A stretch of DNA of 64,000 bases from CAMBDS01 sp964355675 (GTDB taxonomy: Bacteria; Electryoneota; AABM5-125-24; Hatepunaeales; Hatepunaeaceae). Positions 15,811-24,371 of this stretch are shown piece by piece. Positions within the stretch are counted from its first letter, which is position 1. Each line of letters begins with the position of its first letter. The position numbers were made by a program, and so were the translations under genes. The notes beneath the pieces are model-generated. The model was given only the letters and a program-made list of their open reading frames with translations. It did no database searches and was not told where the DNA came from. The stretch lies in the NCBI GenBank assembly GCA_964355675.1, contig CAYHEC010000014.1, forward strand, positions 1-64,000, written 5' to 3'.

Positions 15811-17499
15811 ATGAAAGCGGCCAAATACGCGCTCGTAATCGTGCTGTGCTGGTTGTCGATGAGTGCTTGGGCGGAATGGGGGAGGGCGCCTAATGAAGCC
15901 ATTCGAGCTCCCGCCGTGGGGCAGACGCTTTGCTCCGATGGTCAGGGCGGCGTCTGGTCGGGAAGCTTGGGATGGTTCTGCCATATCGACCGAAATGGTA
16001 ATCCGACGTGGAATGCAGAGCCCTGTTTGCGCGGCTTTCAGAATTTGGGCAGGGATACGTCCAGCTACCCAGCAGACCAACGTACAGCGGTAAATGGCAG
16101 ATTGGCGCTTGTCGGTATAAATGATTACATCTGGGGGATTTCGCGGAATGGTCCGCACCCTTGGGAATATATCATTGGCTATAGAGCGTGGGTTCAGCTT
16201 GTTTCTATCGATGGCGAACAGCTCTGGCGCAGAGGGGGAATACCATTGGACAGCGCCTTCGAATGGTCATACGTTTTCGGCGTTTATCCGGGGCCAACGG
16301 AGGGGACTTTTCTCGTTCATTGGGGTAAAGGATTTGAATGGACTGAGGGCAGTTCCGAACCAATGCTCCAACTCGTGAACAGCGATGGGGAGTTTCTTTG
16401 GGGTGATTTTGGAGTAAGACTCGACTGGGACAATTCGAACTCTTATTTCACCAAGTGGGAGGATGATTGCTTTATCGTCGCACAGAATGTCTGGCCGAAT
16501 CCGACAATCGCAGTAGTGAAGTATGATTTGGAAGGTGAAGTAGTATGGGAACAGCGATTGCCGACGTTTGCCGAGGGGGTAACATTGTGCTCAATTAACG
16601 ACATCGAGTCCGACCGTGCGGGAGGAGCGATCCTGACTTATTCGTTTTTGCGTGAGGTTATCATCGGGGGAAATCCAATCCAGTACGTAGGAGTCAATGT
16701 GTTGCGAATATCCGGCGGGGGGGACTCTCTTTGGACGAGGCAGGTATTCGAGCGGAGAAGAAATGGAGCAGAAGAGTTTTGGAGGACTGAACCGATTATT
16801 AACTATGGCGGGGAGGGAACGTATCTGATCGCCTGGAATGATCACGGGCCCAATGAAATGCAGACAGTAGCCCTTGATCTCGATGGTGAATTTCTTTGGG
16901 AATCGCCTGAGGTAATTGTCCTTTCTGCCGGGTATCAAAACCATTTGGCAGGCGTAGATTCGGAAGGTGGAATCTGTTATGTCTGGGCAGACTGGGAGGA
17001 GCGCGAGCGGCCCAGTACGCAAGTCTGGGGTCAGCGAATCAGCAATGAGGGCGAAAGGCTTTGGGGGGATAGAGGCATACCGCTTATCTACGATGACGGA
17101 GAAGCATTGAAAGCTGTTACTGAATGTAATGGTGGAATGATCGTGGCAAACTTGAGGCTGTTGCAAATGGTCAACCGCGACGGTGAAATCGGGGTCGTTT
17201 TGCCGGTCGGAGTGGGTGATGATTACAGTAACGATCCGGCGCTTCCGGGGGCGTTTAGTGTCGAACTCTACCCGAATCCGGTCAATTCTCACTTCAGGAT
17301 AGTGTTCGATGCGGCAGTTCCAAATCAGACATACAGCTACAGCCTCTTTGACGGGGCGGGGAGGTCGGTAGATTCAGGGGAGATTCTGAGTGTCGGTTCA
17401 TTTGAAGGGGATCTGTCACAACTGGCGAGCGGGCAGTACTTCCTGAGGCTGAAATCGAAGAAGGCGTCGGTGACGAAAGGGTTCAGTCTGGTCAGGTGA
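15811..17499 (+). CDS. Secreted protein with C-terminal sorting domain
   Basis: A 562-residue exoprotein. A signal peptide (KYALVIVLCWLSMSAWAEW) is followed by repeated stretches with Asp-Gly-Asn/Glu turns and Trp (for example NRDGEI, NSDGEFLWGD, DLDGEFLWE), suggesting a beta-propeller or a similar repeated beta-fold. The C-terminal 85 residues hold ELYPNPVNSHFRI...SLFDGAGR...LASGQYFLRL, a type A sorting domain like those exported by the type IX system. The substrate or role is unknown. It probably ends at the hairpin at 17804-17832. Confidence 0.85.
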   Translation: MKAAKYALVIVLCWLSMSAWAEWGRAPNEAIRAPAVGQTLCSDGQGGVWSGSLGWFCHIDRNGNPTWNAEPCLRGFQNLGRDTSSYPADQRTAVNGRLALVGINDYIWGISRNGPHPWEYIIGYRAWVQLVSIDGEQLWRRGGIPLDSAFEWSYVFGVYPGPTEGTFLVHWGKGFEWTEGSSEPMLQLVNSDGEFLWGDFGVRLDWDNSNSYFTKWEDDCFIVAQNVWPNPTIAVVKYDLEGEVVWEQRLPTFAEGVTLCSINDIESDRAGGAILTYSFLREVIIGGNPIQYVGVNVLRISGGGDSLWTRQVFERRRNGAEEFWRTEPIINYGGEGTYLIAWNDHGPNEMQTVALDLDGEFLWESPEVIVLSAGYQNHLAGVDSEGGICYVWADWEERERPSTQVWGQRISNEGERLWGDRGIPLIYDDGEALKAVTECNGGMIVANLRLLQMVNRDGEIGVVLPVGVGDDYSNDPALPGAFSVELYPNPVNSHFRIVFDAAVPNQTYSYSLFDGAGRSVDSGEILSVGSFEGDLSQLASGQYFLRLKSKKASVTKGFSLVR

Positions 17500-17522
17500 A
17501 GAAGTGGACGAATCGTTAGAAG

Positions 17523-17790
17523 GGGGCTCGTAAACCGGCCCCTACGCGGATGATTGGTTGGTGGTGCATGGCCGGGGCTCGTAAACGGCCCCTACGCGGG
17601 TGATTGGTTGGTGGTGCATGGCGGGGGCTCGTAAACGGACGGGGCTCGTAAACGGACGGGCTCGTAAACGGACGGGCTCGTAAACGGCCCCTACGCGGGT
17701 GGCACGTAGACAGACGGGGCTCGTAAACGGCCCCTACGCGGATGATTGGTTGGTGGTGTATGGCCGGGGCTCGTAAACGGCCCCTACGCG
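17523..17790. repeat. Second array of GGGGCTCGTAAACGGCCCC repeats
   Basis: About nine full or shortened copies of the family at 14111-14360. A longer unit containing GATGATTGGTTGGTGGTG recurs three times, showing that blocks of the array were themselves duplicated. No gene is visible between 17500 and 17843. Confidence 0.9.
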
Positions 17791-17803
17791 ATTGAGTTGA
17801 AAT

Positions 17804-17832
17804 AAGGCGGGTTTTTGCCCGCCTTCTTTATT
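17804..17832 (+). terminator. Probable rho-independent terminator
   Basis: AAGGCGGG (17804-17811), loop TTTTTG, CCCGCCTT (17818-17825), then CTTTATTAT. It lies just before recG and downstream of the exoprotein gene. It could instead be one more repeat copy. Confidence 0.6.
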
Positions 17833-17843
17833 ATCTTCAAGGA

Positions 17844-20042
17844 ATGGCAAAATCTAACAACATAGGTGTCAACGGCAGAGCGTTGACAGCTTCCGGGGTC
17901 ACTGCCACCCGCAGGGGGGTGGCAGAAGTTCCTGCATCTTCCGTCACCCCCCCGCGGGTGACGGACAAACTCAAATGGAACGACCCCGTCGCTCTGGTAA
18001 AAGGGCTTGGCGAACAGCGCGCCGAATTCCTTGTCTCGCAAGGATATGCCACCATCGGCGATTTGCTGATGCGTGCACCGCTTCGCTACATCGACCGCCG
18101 ACAATCGCCACCATTTTCCACGTTGACGACGCCTTCCGCTGGTGAGATCAGCGCCGTCGGCGTCATCGAAGCAGTCGGCGAGAAAGGGTTCGGTCGAAAA
18201 AGGCGACTGATCTGCATTATTTCGGATGGGACGGGAATCGTGCAAGGGGTCTGGTTCAAGAATTATCATTTTTACAAGCCGGAATTGACTCCGGGTCGAA
18301 AGATTGCCTTGAGTGGCAGGATTACCATATTCGACGGTCCGCAGATCACTCACCCGAAGGTGACTTACCTTGACGGTGACCGGAATCTGCCTGGTGAAGC
18401 GTCGCTGGTGCCGGTCTATCCTTCGGGTGATGAGTGGGAGAAAGCCGGACTTTCCAAGCAAGTGTGGCCCCGATTGATCGCCAAAGTCATTAAAGATTGG
18501 GATGGAGAAGGTCCGTACCTGCCGGAGAATATCCGTGGTCTCTGCAAATACCCGACACTCCGCGATGCGGTTACTGCATTACATCAACCCAACGGGCTTG
18601 AGGATTTCGACCGGGGTCTGGAGGCGCTGAAATTCACTGAGCTTTATCATCATCAATTGCTAATGGTTGTTTTGCGCAGGCGAAGAAGGCAGGGCGATGG
18701 AATTGTCATCGGGTCGCAAGGCGAAAGATTTCCCTTATTCTTGAGACAATTACCGTTTGAACTCTCGCCGAGTCAACAGGAAGTGTTGGGTGAGATTAGT
18801 GAAGACTTCTGCTCGGGTCACCCCATGCATCGATTGTTGCAGGGGGAAGTCGGGTCGGGGAAGACTGTGGTCGCGCTGGCGGCGGCGGTTCATTCGGCTG
18901 ATTCAGGCTATCAGACTGCCATGATGGCTCCGACGGAAATACTTGCCCGGCAACACTATAAGAACGCAATCGAGTATTGCGAACCGGTCGGGATGAAAGC
19001 CGTCATGATCAGCGGGGGGCGAGACGCCGACGAAAACCGACGAGCGCTTTTCGAGGCGTCGGTCGGTAAGGCTGATATTATTATCGGCACGCATGCCCTG
19101 TTTCAAGCTCGCGTCGAAATGCCTCGCCTCGGTTTGGCGGTGATCGACGAGCAACATCGGTTTGGAGTTCGGCAACGAGCGTTGCTGGTTGGCAAGGGAG
19201 TGCGGCCGCACGTCCTGTTAATGTCGGCGACGCCTATTCCGAGGACGTTAGCGCTGGCTCATTACGGGGATCTTGAGTTGTCATTTCTGAAGCCTCCCCC
19301 CGGCATCGAAAGGCGCGTAAAAACACGTATCGTCAATGATTCGCGTCGTGATAAAGTATTCGGTTGGTTAAAGGAAGAATTGAAGAAGGGGCGTCAGGGA
19401 TTTCTCGTTTTTCCAGTGATCGACGAAAGCGCAACCGGTCTTGAAGCCGCTGAAGCTCGTTATATTCCGTACAGTACGATCGACTTCAAAGGAATTCCGA
19501 CGGCGCTTATTCATGGGCGGATGCCGATCGATGAGCGGGTTAGGGTGATGGATTCGTTCCGTAGGGGGGATGTGAAGCTACTGATGACGACTTCGGTGAT
19601 CGAAGTCGGAGTTGACGTGGCGGAAGCAACGATTATGGTTATCGAAAACGGCGAGCGGTTCGGGTTGTCCCAGCTTCATCAACTTCGTGGAAGAGTAGGA
19701 AGATCGGGCAGAACGGGAACGTGTGTAATTATCTCTTCGGAACGAGAGGGGCAGACAGGATTCGAACGAATCCGTAAACTCGAGACGACTTCTGACGGGT
19801 TAGAGCTTGCTGAGGAGGATCTGAGGCAAAGAGGGGCGGGTGACCCGCTTGGAGCGCGACAGAGTGGCTGGGTAAAATTCAAGCTTGCCGATCTGACAAT
19901 GGATTACAAATTATTAGAAAAGGCGCACCTTTCAGCGCTGGAAACGCTGGATACATGGCCAGACCTCGAACCCTTCCCAGAGATAAGAGCCAAATTGAAG
20001 CAGGAATATCGCAATAGACCGAAGACGATGTTGGCGGGGTGA
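17844..20042 (+). CDS. recG: ATP-dependent DNA helicase RecG
   Basis: A 732-residue helicase that remodels stalled forks and branched DNA. The wedge domain begins at NDPVALVKGLGEQRAEFL (residues about 47-64). Walker A GEVGSGKT is at 334-341 and the DEQH box at 435-438; SATPIPRTLA and LHQLRGRVGRSG are helicase motifs. Residues 9-41 have no counterpart in RecG and consist of three different palindromic elements in a row. The ATG at 17844 has AAGGA immediately before it, closer than usual. A GTG at 17958, inside the third palindrome, would remove the added segment but has no Shine-Dalgarno sequence. The 3' end is tandemly duplicated downstream. Confidence 0.96.
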   Translation: MAKSNNIGVNGRALTASGVTATRRGVAEVPASSVTPPRVTDKLKWNDPVALVKGLGEQRAEFLVSQGYATIGDLLMRAPLRYIDRRQSPPFSTLTTPSAGEISAVGVIEAVGEKGFGRKRRLICIISDGTGIVQGVWFKNYHFYKPELTPGRKIALSGRITIFDGPQITHPKVTYLDGDRNLPGEASLVPVYPSGDEWEKAGLSKQVWPRLIAKVIKDWDGEGPYLPENIRGLCKYPTLRDAVTALHQPNGLEDFDRGLEALKFTELYHHQLLMVVLRRRRRQGDGIVIGSQGERFPLFLRQLPFELSPSQQEVLGEISEDFCSGHPMHRLLQGEVGSGKTVVALAAAVHSADSGYQTAMMAPTEILARQHYKNAIEYCEPVGMKAVMISGGRDADENRRALFEASVGKADIIIGTHALFQARVEMPRLGLAVIDEQHRFGVRQRALLVGKGVRPHVLLMSATPIPRTLALAHYGDLELSFLKPPPGIERRVKTRIVNDSRRDKVFGWLKEELKKGRQGFLVFPVIDESATGLEAAEARYIPYSTIDFKGIPTALIHGRMPIDERVRVMDSFRRGDVKLLMTTSVIEVGVDVAEATIMVIENGERFGLSQLHQLRGRVGRSGRTGTCVIISSEREGQTGFERIRKLETTSDGLELAEEDLRQRGAGDPLGARQSGWVKFKLADLTMDYKLLEKAHLSALETLDTWPDLEPFPEIRAKLKQEYRNRPKTMLAG
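17867..17964. repeat. Three consecutive palindromic elements at the 5' end of recG
   Basis: TGTCAACG-GCAGAG-CGTTGACA (17867-17888), CTGCCACCC..GGGTGGCAG (17902-17925) and CCGTCACCC..GGGTGACGG (17941-17964). The second and third families are the same pair, in reverse order, as in valS at 9630-9692. All are in frame. Confidence 0.9.
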
Positions 20043-20173
20043 AACTGAATATGCCGCAGGGTGCGGACACCCTGCGGCAGGTAAACAGACCGAAGACGAT
20101 GTTGGCGGGGTGAAAAGGAATATGCCGCAAGGTGCGGACACCCTGCGGCAGGTAAGACGATGCTGGCGGGATA
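20016..20173. repeat. Tandem duplication of the recG 3' end with a palindrome
   Basis: The last 27 bp of recG (AGACCGAAGACGATG..., including its TGA) plus a GCCGCAGGGTG..CACCCTGCGGC palindrome form a unit of about 70 bp. Units start at 20016 and 20087, and a third partial copy starts at 20155. The extra copies are noncoding. Confidence 0.85.
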
Positions 20174-20315
20174 GAATATTCCACTCCCTCGTAGAATTAA
20201 GCAGGAGGACATCCTCGTCCGCCTGCTTAAAAGCGAGACTCTTTCGCAGACGAGGATGTCCGTTTAAATATATCCAGTGTCGGATGCGGCGACTGAAGTC
20301 GCCGCTACCCAAACC
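20174..20315. repeat. Further palindromic repeats after recG
   Basis: GCAGGAGGACATCCTCGTCCGCCTGC, a second GACGAGGATGTCCG copy (related to 121-174) and GGCGACTGAAGTCGCC, before the convergent outer-membrane gene. Confidence 0.7.
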
Positions 20316-20329
20316 AGATAGAATTTGGC

Positions 20330-21055
20330 TTATTTGCTTCCGCTCGGAATGCCTACTCCGATGAGCAAACGGATTTTGACTTCGCTTTGCCCCGGATCTG
20401 CTTTTCCGATCAGAAATGCCGATCCGAGTGAGACCCACAGATGCTCAGTTCCATGAGAGATAGTGGGACCGAAATATGTTTCATCTTCACCGCCGGAGAT
20501 TTCCGCTCCAACAGCCATAACTTTGCTTAATTTATAAGCCATTGCCCCGGAATACCCCCAGCCAATTTCCGCTTCGCCTTCCTTCTCCCAGGCGAGTTTT
20601 GGATTGAGCGCCATCAGGTATTTTTCGCCCTGCTTGCCAATTATGGGTTTGAATTCGATCTCTTGTGCCGTGAAGTCCTGATTCGCTTTGTACTCGAAAT
20701 AGAGGATTGGTTTTAGCCAGTCGCCGGTTTCATTACCGAGTCGGTAACGGCTACGTAATTTGAAGGCTTTATAGCGATAGTTTCCGGCGGCAGATTGTCC
20801 GAATACCTGATAGACTGAGAAGTCGAAGCGGGGCGTCATACCCACTTCAAGTTCGAACTGGTGTTCGAAAGCCGTGTTCCGTTCGAACTGATTGCCATGC
20901 GGGGTCGATAGGGTAGTGTACTGTTCAAATTCGGCTTCACCAGGCATTAAGGTTTGGTATTGATAGGTCCAGACGAAGGCGCGACGGTCAGCCAGCGCAT
21001 TGCTTGCAAGGAAAAGACTCAAGGCAAGCGTGAGGATATGTAAAGAGATTCTCAT
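20330..21055 (-). CDS. Outer-membrane beta-barrel-like protein
   Basis: A 241-residue protein with a clear signal peptide (LHILTLALSLFLASNALA, cut before DRRAFVW). The mature part alternates polar and aromatic residues in strands (for example FDFSVYQVF, YRYKAFKLRSRYRL, WLKPILYFEYKA) and ends in a strand rich in hydrophobic residues, as in outer-membrane barrels. AGGAG six bases before the ATG supports the start. It is probably monocistronic. The cargo or function cannot be told; the position is inferred from composition, not from a named family. Confidence 0.7.
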   Translation of the reverse strand: MRISLHILTLALSLFLASNALADRRAFVWTYQYQTLMPGEAEFEQYTTLSTPHGNQFERNTAFEHQFELEVGMTPRFDFSVYQVFGQSAAGNYRYKAFKLRSRYRLGNETGDWLKPILYFEYKANQDFTAQEIEFKPIIGKQGEKYLMALNPKLAWEKEGEAEIGWGYSGAMAYKLSKVMAVGAEISGGEDETYFGPTISHGTEHLWVSLGSAFLIGKADPGQSEVKIRLLIGVGIPSGSK

Positions 21056-21212
21056 GAGAGACTCCTGAATTTTGGTGATTGGTTGGAGTCAATTTAGAGA
21101 AATTAGACTAATGAAACAATATTGCATTAGACAAATATATTGCGGGTCACAAAACTTATTATTATTCATTGATCGTTGCTGTCCACTAATGTGTTGTCAT
21201 GGGATTAATGAT

Positions 21213-21459
21213 CGGTAGCGCAGCGATTTATCGCGCTCATATTGAGATTGGGACGATAGGCGCGATAAATCGCTGCGCTACCAGCACACCCATAGGCGCG
21301 ATAAATCGCTGTGCTACCAGCACTCATAAGCGCGATAAATCGCTGCGCTACCAGCACTCATAGGCGCGATAAATCGTTGTGCTACCAGCACACCCATAGG
21401 CGCGATAAATCGCTGTGCTACCAGCACCCATAGGCGCGATAAATCGCTGTGCTACCAGT
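21213..21459. repeat. Array of GCGCGATAAATCGCTGCGCTACC repeats
   Basis: One inverted copy (GGTAGCGCAGCGATTTATCGCGC) at about 21214, then six direct copies, each followed by CAGCAC(AC)CCATAG-type linkers. The same layout, one inverted copy then direct copies, is found at 48936-49205. A GCCGGCTTTCGCCGGT palindrome follows at about 21489. The rest of 21056-21554 shows no gene. Confidence 0.9.
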
Positions 21460-21554
21460 CAAAAATGTCACAGAAATGTATGGATGCCGGCTTTCGCCGG
21501 TATGAGAGCATTTCGGGTATATTTCACTTTCTCGGACAGTCTCGAATGTCAGGT

Positions 21555-21854
21555 TTAAATATCAGGTAATCTCTTTTTTCTTTTTGTATTGATGGCGATC
21601 AGTGATTTCGTGACCATTTTGCCTTTATAAAGCGCTTTAAGCACTTGTTTGGCGATGGATTCCTGTTTTTTACTCTTTTTCCGTCCTGCAATTGTTTTTT
21701 CGTTGGCTGGGGCAGGTAACGCGGCGAGTTTTTGCACCAATATTTTAGCGGCGGCAGGGGGTAAAATCAGCACAAAATCTCCCAGTCGGATATAAAATTC
21801 GGCGTTATTATGACCGACTGAAACGCGCTCAGTGAGGTGGGTTTTTATTGCCAC
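21555..21854 (-). CDS. Small basic hypothetical protein
   Basis: A 99-residue protein starting at a GTG (21854) that overlaps the 3' end of the upstream lipoprotein gene by 10 bp; GGA lies about six bases before it. A longer frame would intrude further into the lipoprotein gene. The N-terminal half (FYIRLGDFVLILPPAAAKILVQKLAALP) could fold as a small alpha/beta unit; the C-terminal half is very Lys-rich and may bind nucleic acid. No family is recognised. It is likely translationally coupled to the upstream gene. Confidence 0.5.
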   Translation of the reverse strand: MAIKTHLTERVSVGHNNAEFYIRLGDFVLILPPAAAKILVQKLAALPAPANEKTIAGRKKSKKQESIAKQVLKALYKGKMVTKSLIAINTKRKKRLPDI

Positions 21855-22741
21855 TTTGTTGTCCTGTTGGCATAAGTTACGCAGTTGTCCAGCGCGGCTT
21901 GGATCAATTCCCACTCCGAATCGACGTCTGCGAGATCGTCTCCGAAAGTCGTTCCATCGCGGGGATTTCCCTCCTCAAATTCGGGCTGAAACCCTGAAAC
22001 CCAGAAGTGCCCGTAGCCATATTCGCCGCTGATTACTGCCGCCGATCCGAGCCCATAATACTGGTAATCCACGGTAAATGCCGAGGAGTTAGCCGGAAAG
22101 AACTCAGGACCTCCCCTATACAATGTCTGATAGCGCAATCCGCGAGCGACAATTCCCGGCGACGGAGTTCGCTCGATTTCGATCATACCATAGTGAGGGT
22201 TGGGAAAGACTCGCTCGGAAGGATAACGCGTTGTTCCGGAAATAATTCCAATGCCGGGCCAATTACCGGAATCCGATGCGGCGAACGCTCCTCCTGCACC
22301 AAAGCCAATATATCCTCCACCGTCGGCGACATAACTTCGAATATATCCTCTACCGACCGGACCGACTAAATCCGAGTATAGGTGAGCGTCCCCACCTGGA
22401 AAGAGTATTACGGCGAAGCGTTGTAACTTGGAATCGGCTATTTCCTCAAGCCTCAAGGTGTCGCAGGTAAAGCCTGCGAACCTTACCACTGCAAAGCAGG
22501 CCTTAACGCTCTGAGAGAAAGCGCCATCGCCGGTATAGATCCCTACATCGAATAGTGTTTCAGGTTTGGCCGGTTTGGCTGAGTCGTCGCAGGCGACAAT
22601 TAAAGCGGTCCCGATCAATAAGACGGGAAAGAAGTTTTTGAAAAGGTAGTTTTGAATCGGCGAAATCCTCAACGATGGTAAAGTTGTCAGGCTTGTGCTT
22701 GACACTAATGGTAAGAAAGGTAGTATTATTACGAGGTGCAT
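21845..22741 (-). CDS. Lipoprotein with biotin-protein-ligase N-terminal (GATase-like) domain
   Basis: About 298 residues if it starts at the ATG at 22741 (MHLVIILPF). A hydrophobic segment ends in the lipobox LIVAC, so the protein is probably lipid-anchored in the envelope. The mature part (VGIYTGDGAFSQSVKACF..., RFAVILFPGGDAHLYSDLVG..., GGGYIGFGAGGAFAAS) matches the BPL_N/glutamine-amidotransferase-like fold found in many secreted proteins. The usual nucleophile position reads GFGAGG rather than GxCxG, so catalysis is unlikely. It is divergently transcribed from the laccase-family gene with only about 45 bp between them. Confidence 0.7.
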   Translation of the reverse strand: MHLVIILPFLPLVSSTSLTTLPSLRISPIQNYLFKNFFPVLLIGTALIVACDDSAKPAKPETLFDVGIYTGDGAFSQSVKACFAVVRFAGFTCDTLRLEEIADSKLQRFAVILFPGGDAHLYSDLVGPVGRGYIRSYVADGGGYIGFGAGGAFAASDSGNWPGIGIISGTTRYPSERVFPNPHYGMIEIERTPSPGIVARGLRYQTLYRGGPEFFPANSSAFTVDYQYYGLGSAAVISGEYGYGHFWVSGFQPEFEEGNPRDGTTFGDDLADVDSEWELIQAALDNCVTYANRTTKWQ

Positions 22742-22786
22742 AAAATAGTTGCTCTCCAAGAGCGACGAAAAACAAACATTCAAACC

Positions 22787-23539
22787 ATGACAAAAATAAC
22801 TATGATCGCCACCGAACGAACTAACTTGATGCGAATTCCTGAGTGGTTTAGAGAAATACGCGTTGCCTTTTCCTTGAAGGCGGACGGACAGATGTCTTTC
22901 AAGCGCGCAAGCGTAGCTGTTGTTGTTGCAAATCGTAGTCGGTTCCTTCAGGCCTGCGGACTGAAGGTCGAGGCGGTTGTCGCGGGGGAGTTGGTTCATG
23001 GCTCAAAAGTTCAGGTTGTCACTTCAATAGATGCCGGAAGGGGTGCAACGGATGCTAACTGGATCGAGGGAGTGGATGGGTTGGTAACCAGTGATCTCAG
23101 TCTGCTTTTACTCACGACTCATGCTGATTGTGCGCCGGTTGTGATCTACGATTCGTCGCACCGGGTTCTTGGGCAGGCCCATGCAGGGTGGAAGGGTCTT
23201 CGCAGTGGTATTATCGAAAATCTGATCGATAGCGTCTGTTCCATCAGCGGAACAAAACCCGGATCGTTGAAAGCGTGGATCGGGCCAACCATTCGCCGTT
23301 GCTGTTACCCGGTTGGCGTGGAAGTGGCGAGGCAATTTCCGGCGGAGTGTTCGACACTCATTGGCGATACGGTTGCGCTCGATTTGACGAGGTTCATTGG
23401 CCTGGAGTTCGCTCGGCTTAAGATGGATCCGTTATCAATAACCGATTCAGGGGTATGCACAGCTTGTGATCCAGTGTTCTCGTCTTTCCGGCGCGATGCG
23501 GATAAGACGGTTGCAATGGCTCTGGTGTCGGGGCTGTAA
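22787..23539 (+). CDS. YfiH/PgeF-type polyphenol oxidase (laccase) family protein
   Basis: A 250-residue member of the YfiH family, now linked to purine nucleoside phosphorylase or laccase activity and, in E. coli PgeF, to editing of peptidoglycan precursors. Conserved metal-site residues are visible in LVHGSKVQV, LTTHADCAPVVIYD and LGQAHAGWKG; IGPTIRRCCYPVG is the usual downstream motif. The start is uncertain: ATG codons at 22787, 22802 and 22829 are all in frame and none has a Shine-Dalgarno sequence; MRIPEWFREIRVAFS (22829) would be closest to the family's usual N-terminus. Confidence 0.88.
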   Translation: MTKITMIATERTNLMRIPEWFREIRVAFSLKADGQMSFKRASVAVVVANRSRFLQACGLKVEAVVAGELVHGSKVQVVTSIDAGRGATDANWIEGVDGLVTSDLSLLLLTTHADCAPVVIYDSSHRVLGQAHAGWKGLRSGIIENLIDSVCSISGTKPGSLKAWIGPTIRRCCYPVGVEVARQFPAECSTLIGDTVALDLTRFIGLEFARLKMDPLSITDSGVCTACDPVFSSFRRDADKTVAMALVSGL

Positions 23540-23579
23540 ATTTTTCCTGATAGAATTAAAAAAAACAAGGAACAAAACA

Positions 23580-24101
23580 ATGACTCCAAATAATTCCGTA
23601 AACACACTTATCATCGAGCGTATCTTTGACGCTCCTCGCGAAATCGTCTGGAAAGCCTTTACTGAACCGGAACAAATGATGCGCTGGTGGGGTCCGAGAG
23701 CCTTCACTTGCCCGGTATGTAAGATTGATTTTCGGGTTGGTGGTAGATACCACTCCTGCATGAGCGGCGTCATGCCGGACGGTATCAAGGCCGACATCTG
23801 GTCAACCGGCGTTTACCAGGAGATTATCCCCATCGAGAAAATCGTTTGCACCGATTCTTTCGCAGACTCGGAAGGTAATGTCGTCCCGGCGAGTTATTAT
23901 GGAATGACTGGCGAATTTCCGTTAGAGATGCAGGTGATTTTCAGTTTCGAAGATCTCGGCGGTAAAACCAAGATGACTCTCCATCATGTCGGAATGCCGG
24001 AATATATGAGTAGTGACGCGAACCATGGCTGGTACGAATCGTTCGACAAGCTTGCGGAAAGCCTTGCTGCCAATTCCGAAGTGACTCAATCAGGTACTTA
24101 A
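23580..24101 (+). CDS. SRPBCC / AHSA1-like protein
   Basis: A 173-residue START-fold protein of the Aha1-C-terminal-like family. The N-terminal signature ERIFDAPREIVWKAFTEPEQMMRWWGPRAF and the GGRYHSCMSG and TKMTLHH segments are typical. These proteins have a hydrophobic ligand cavity, but the ligand is rarely known. The ATG at 23580 is chosen for its AAGGA eight bases upstream; it begins 40 bp after the laccase-family gene, so the two may be co-transcribed. Confidence 0.85.
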   Translation: MTPNNSVNTLIIERIFDAPREIVWKAFTEPEQMMRWWGPRAFTCPVCKIDFRVGGRYHSCMSGVMPDGIKADIWSTGVYQEIIPIEKIVCTDSFADSEGNVVPASYYGMTGEFPLEMQVIFSFEDLGGKTKMTLHHVGMPEYMSSDANHGWYESFDKLAESLAANSEVTQSGT

Positions 24102-24134
24102 TGGTTGACTCGATGTTACCGTCGGATGCAAACC

Positions 24135-24179
24135 TGAAAACGAAAGCCCGCATGTTCTCGGTACGAGAGTATGCGGGCT
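24135..24179 (-). terminator. Terminator after tRNA-Gln
   Basis: On the minus strand, AGCCCGCAT and ATGCGGGCT (24171-24179 pairing with 24145-24153) are followed by TTCGTTTT, directly downstream of the tRNA. Confidence 0.75.
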
Positions 24180-24185
24180 GTTTGC

Positions 24186-24255
24186 TGGGAGATAGGGATT
24201 CGAACCCCAATTCCATGGTCCAGAGCCATGTGTCCTGCCGTTGGACGATCTCCCA
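24186..24255 (-). tRNA. tRNA-Gln (anticodon CTG)
   Basis: The minus strand folds as a tRNA: acceptor TGGGAGA/TCTCCCA, anticodon stem CATGG/CCATG with loop CTCTGGA (anticodon CTG) and T-loop TTCGAAT. CCA is not encoded (GCA follows). The D-arm is short. Confidence 0.92.
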
Positions 24256-24371
24256 AAAATGATGCTTGAAATATAACAGACCAATGCACAGTGCGCAAGA
24301 AAAACGCACGTCTTGTGACACGATAACCGGAATCCTTCAGTACTCTCTTCTCACAGAATTTCTCCTCGAAC

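Noticed and set aside
15787..16158. Minus-strand frame opposite the exoprotein gene
   Set aside because: A shadow of a well-supported plus-strand gene with signal peptide and sorting domain.
21213..21459. CRISPR-like array downstream of the outer-membrane gene
   Set aside because: Linkers are short and alike; unit lengths vary. Same repeat family as the ftsA-ftsZ array.
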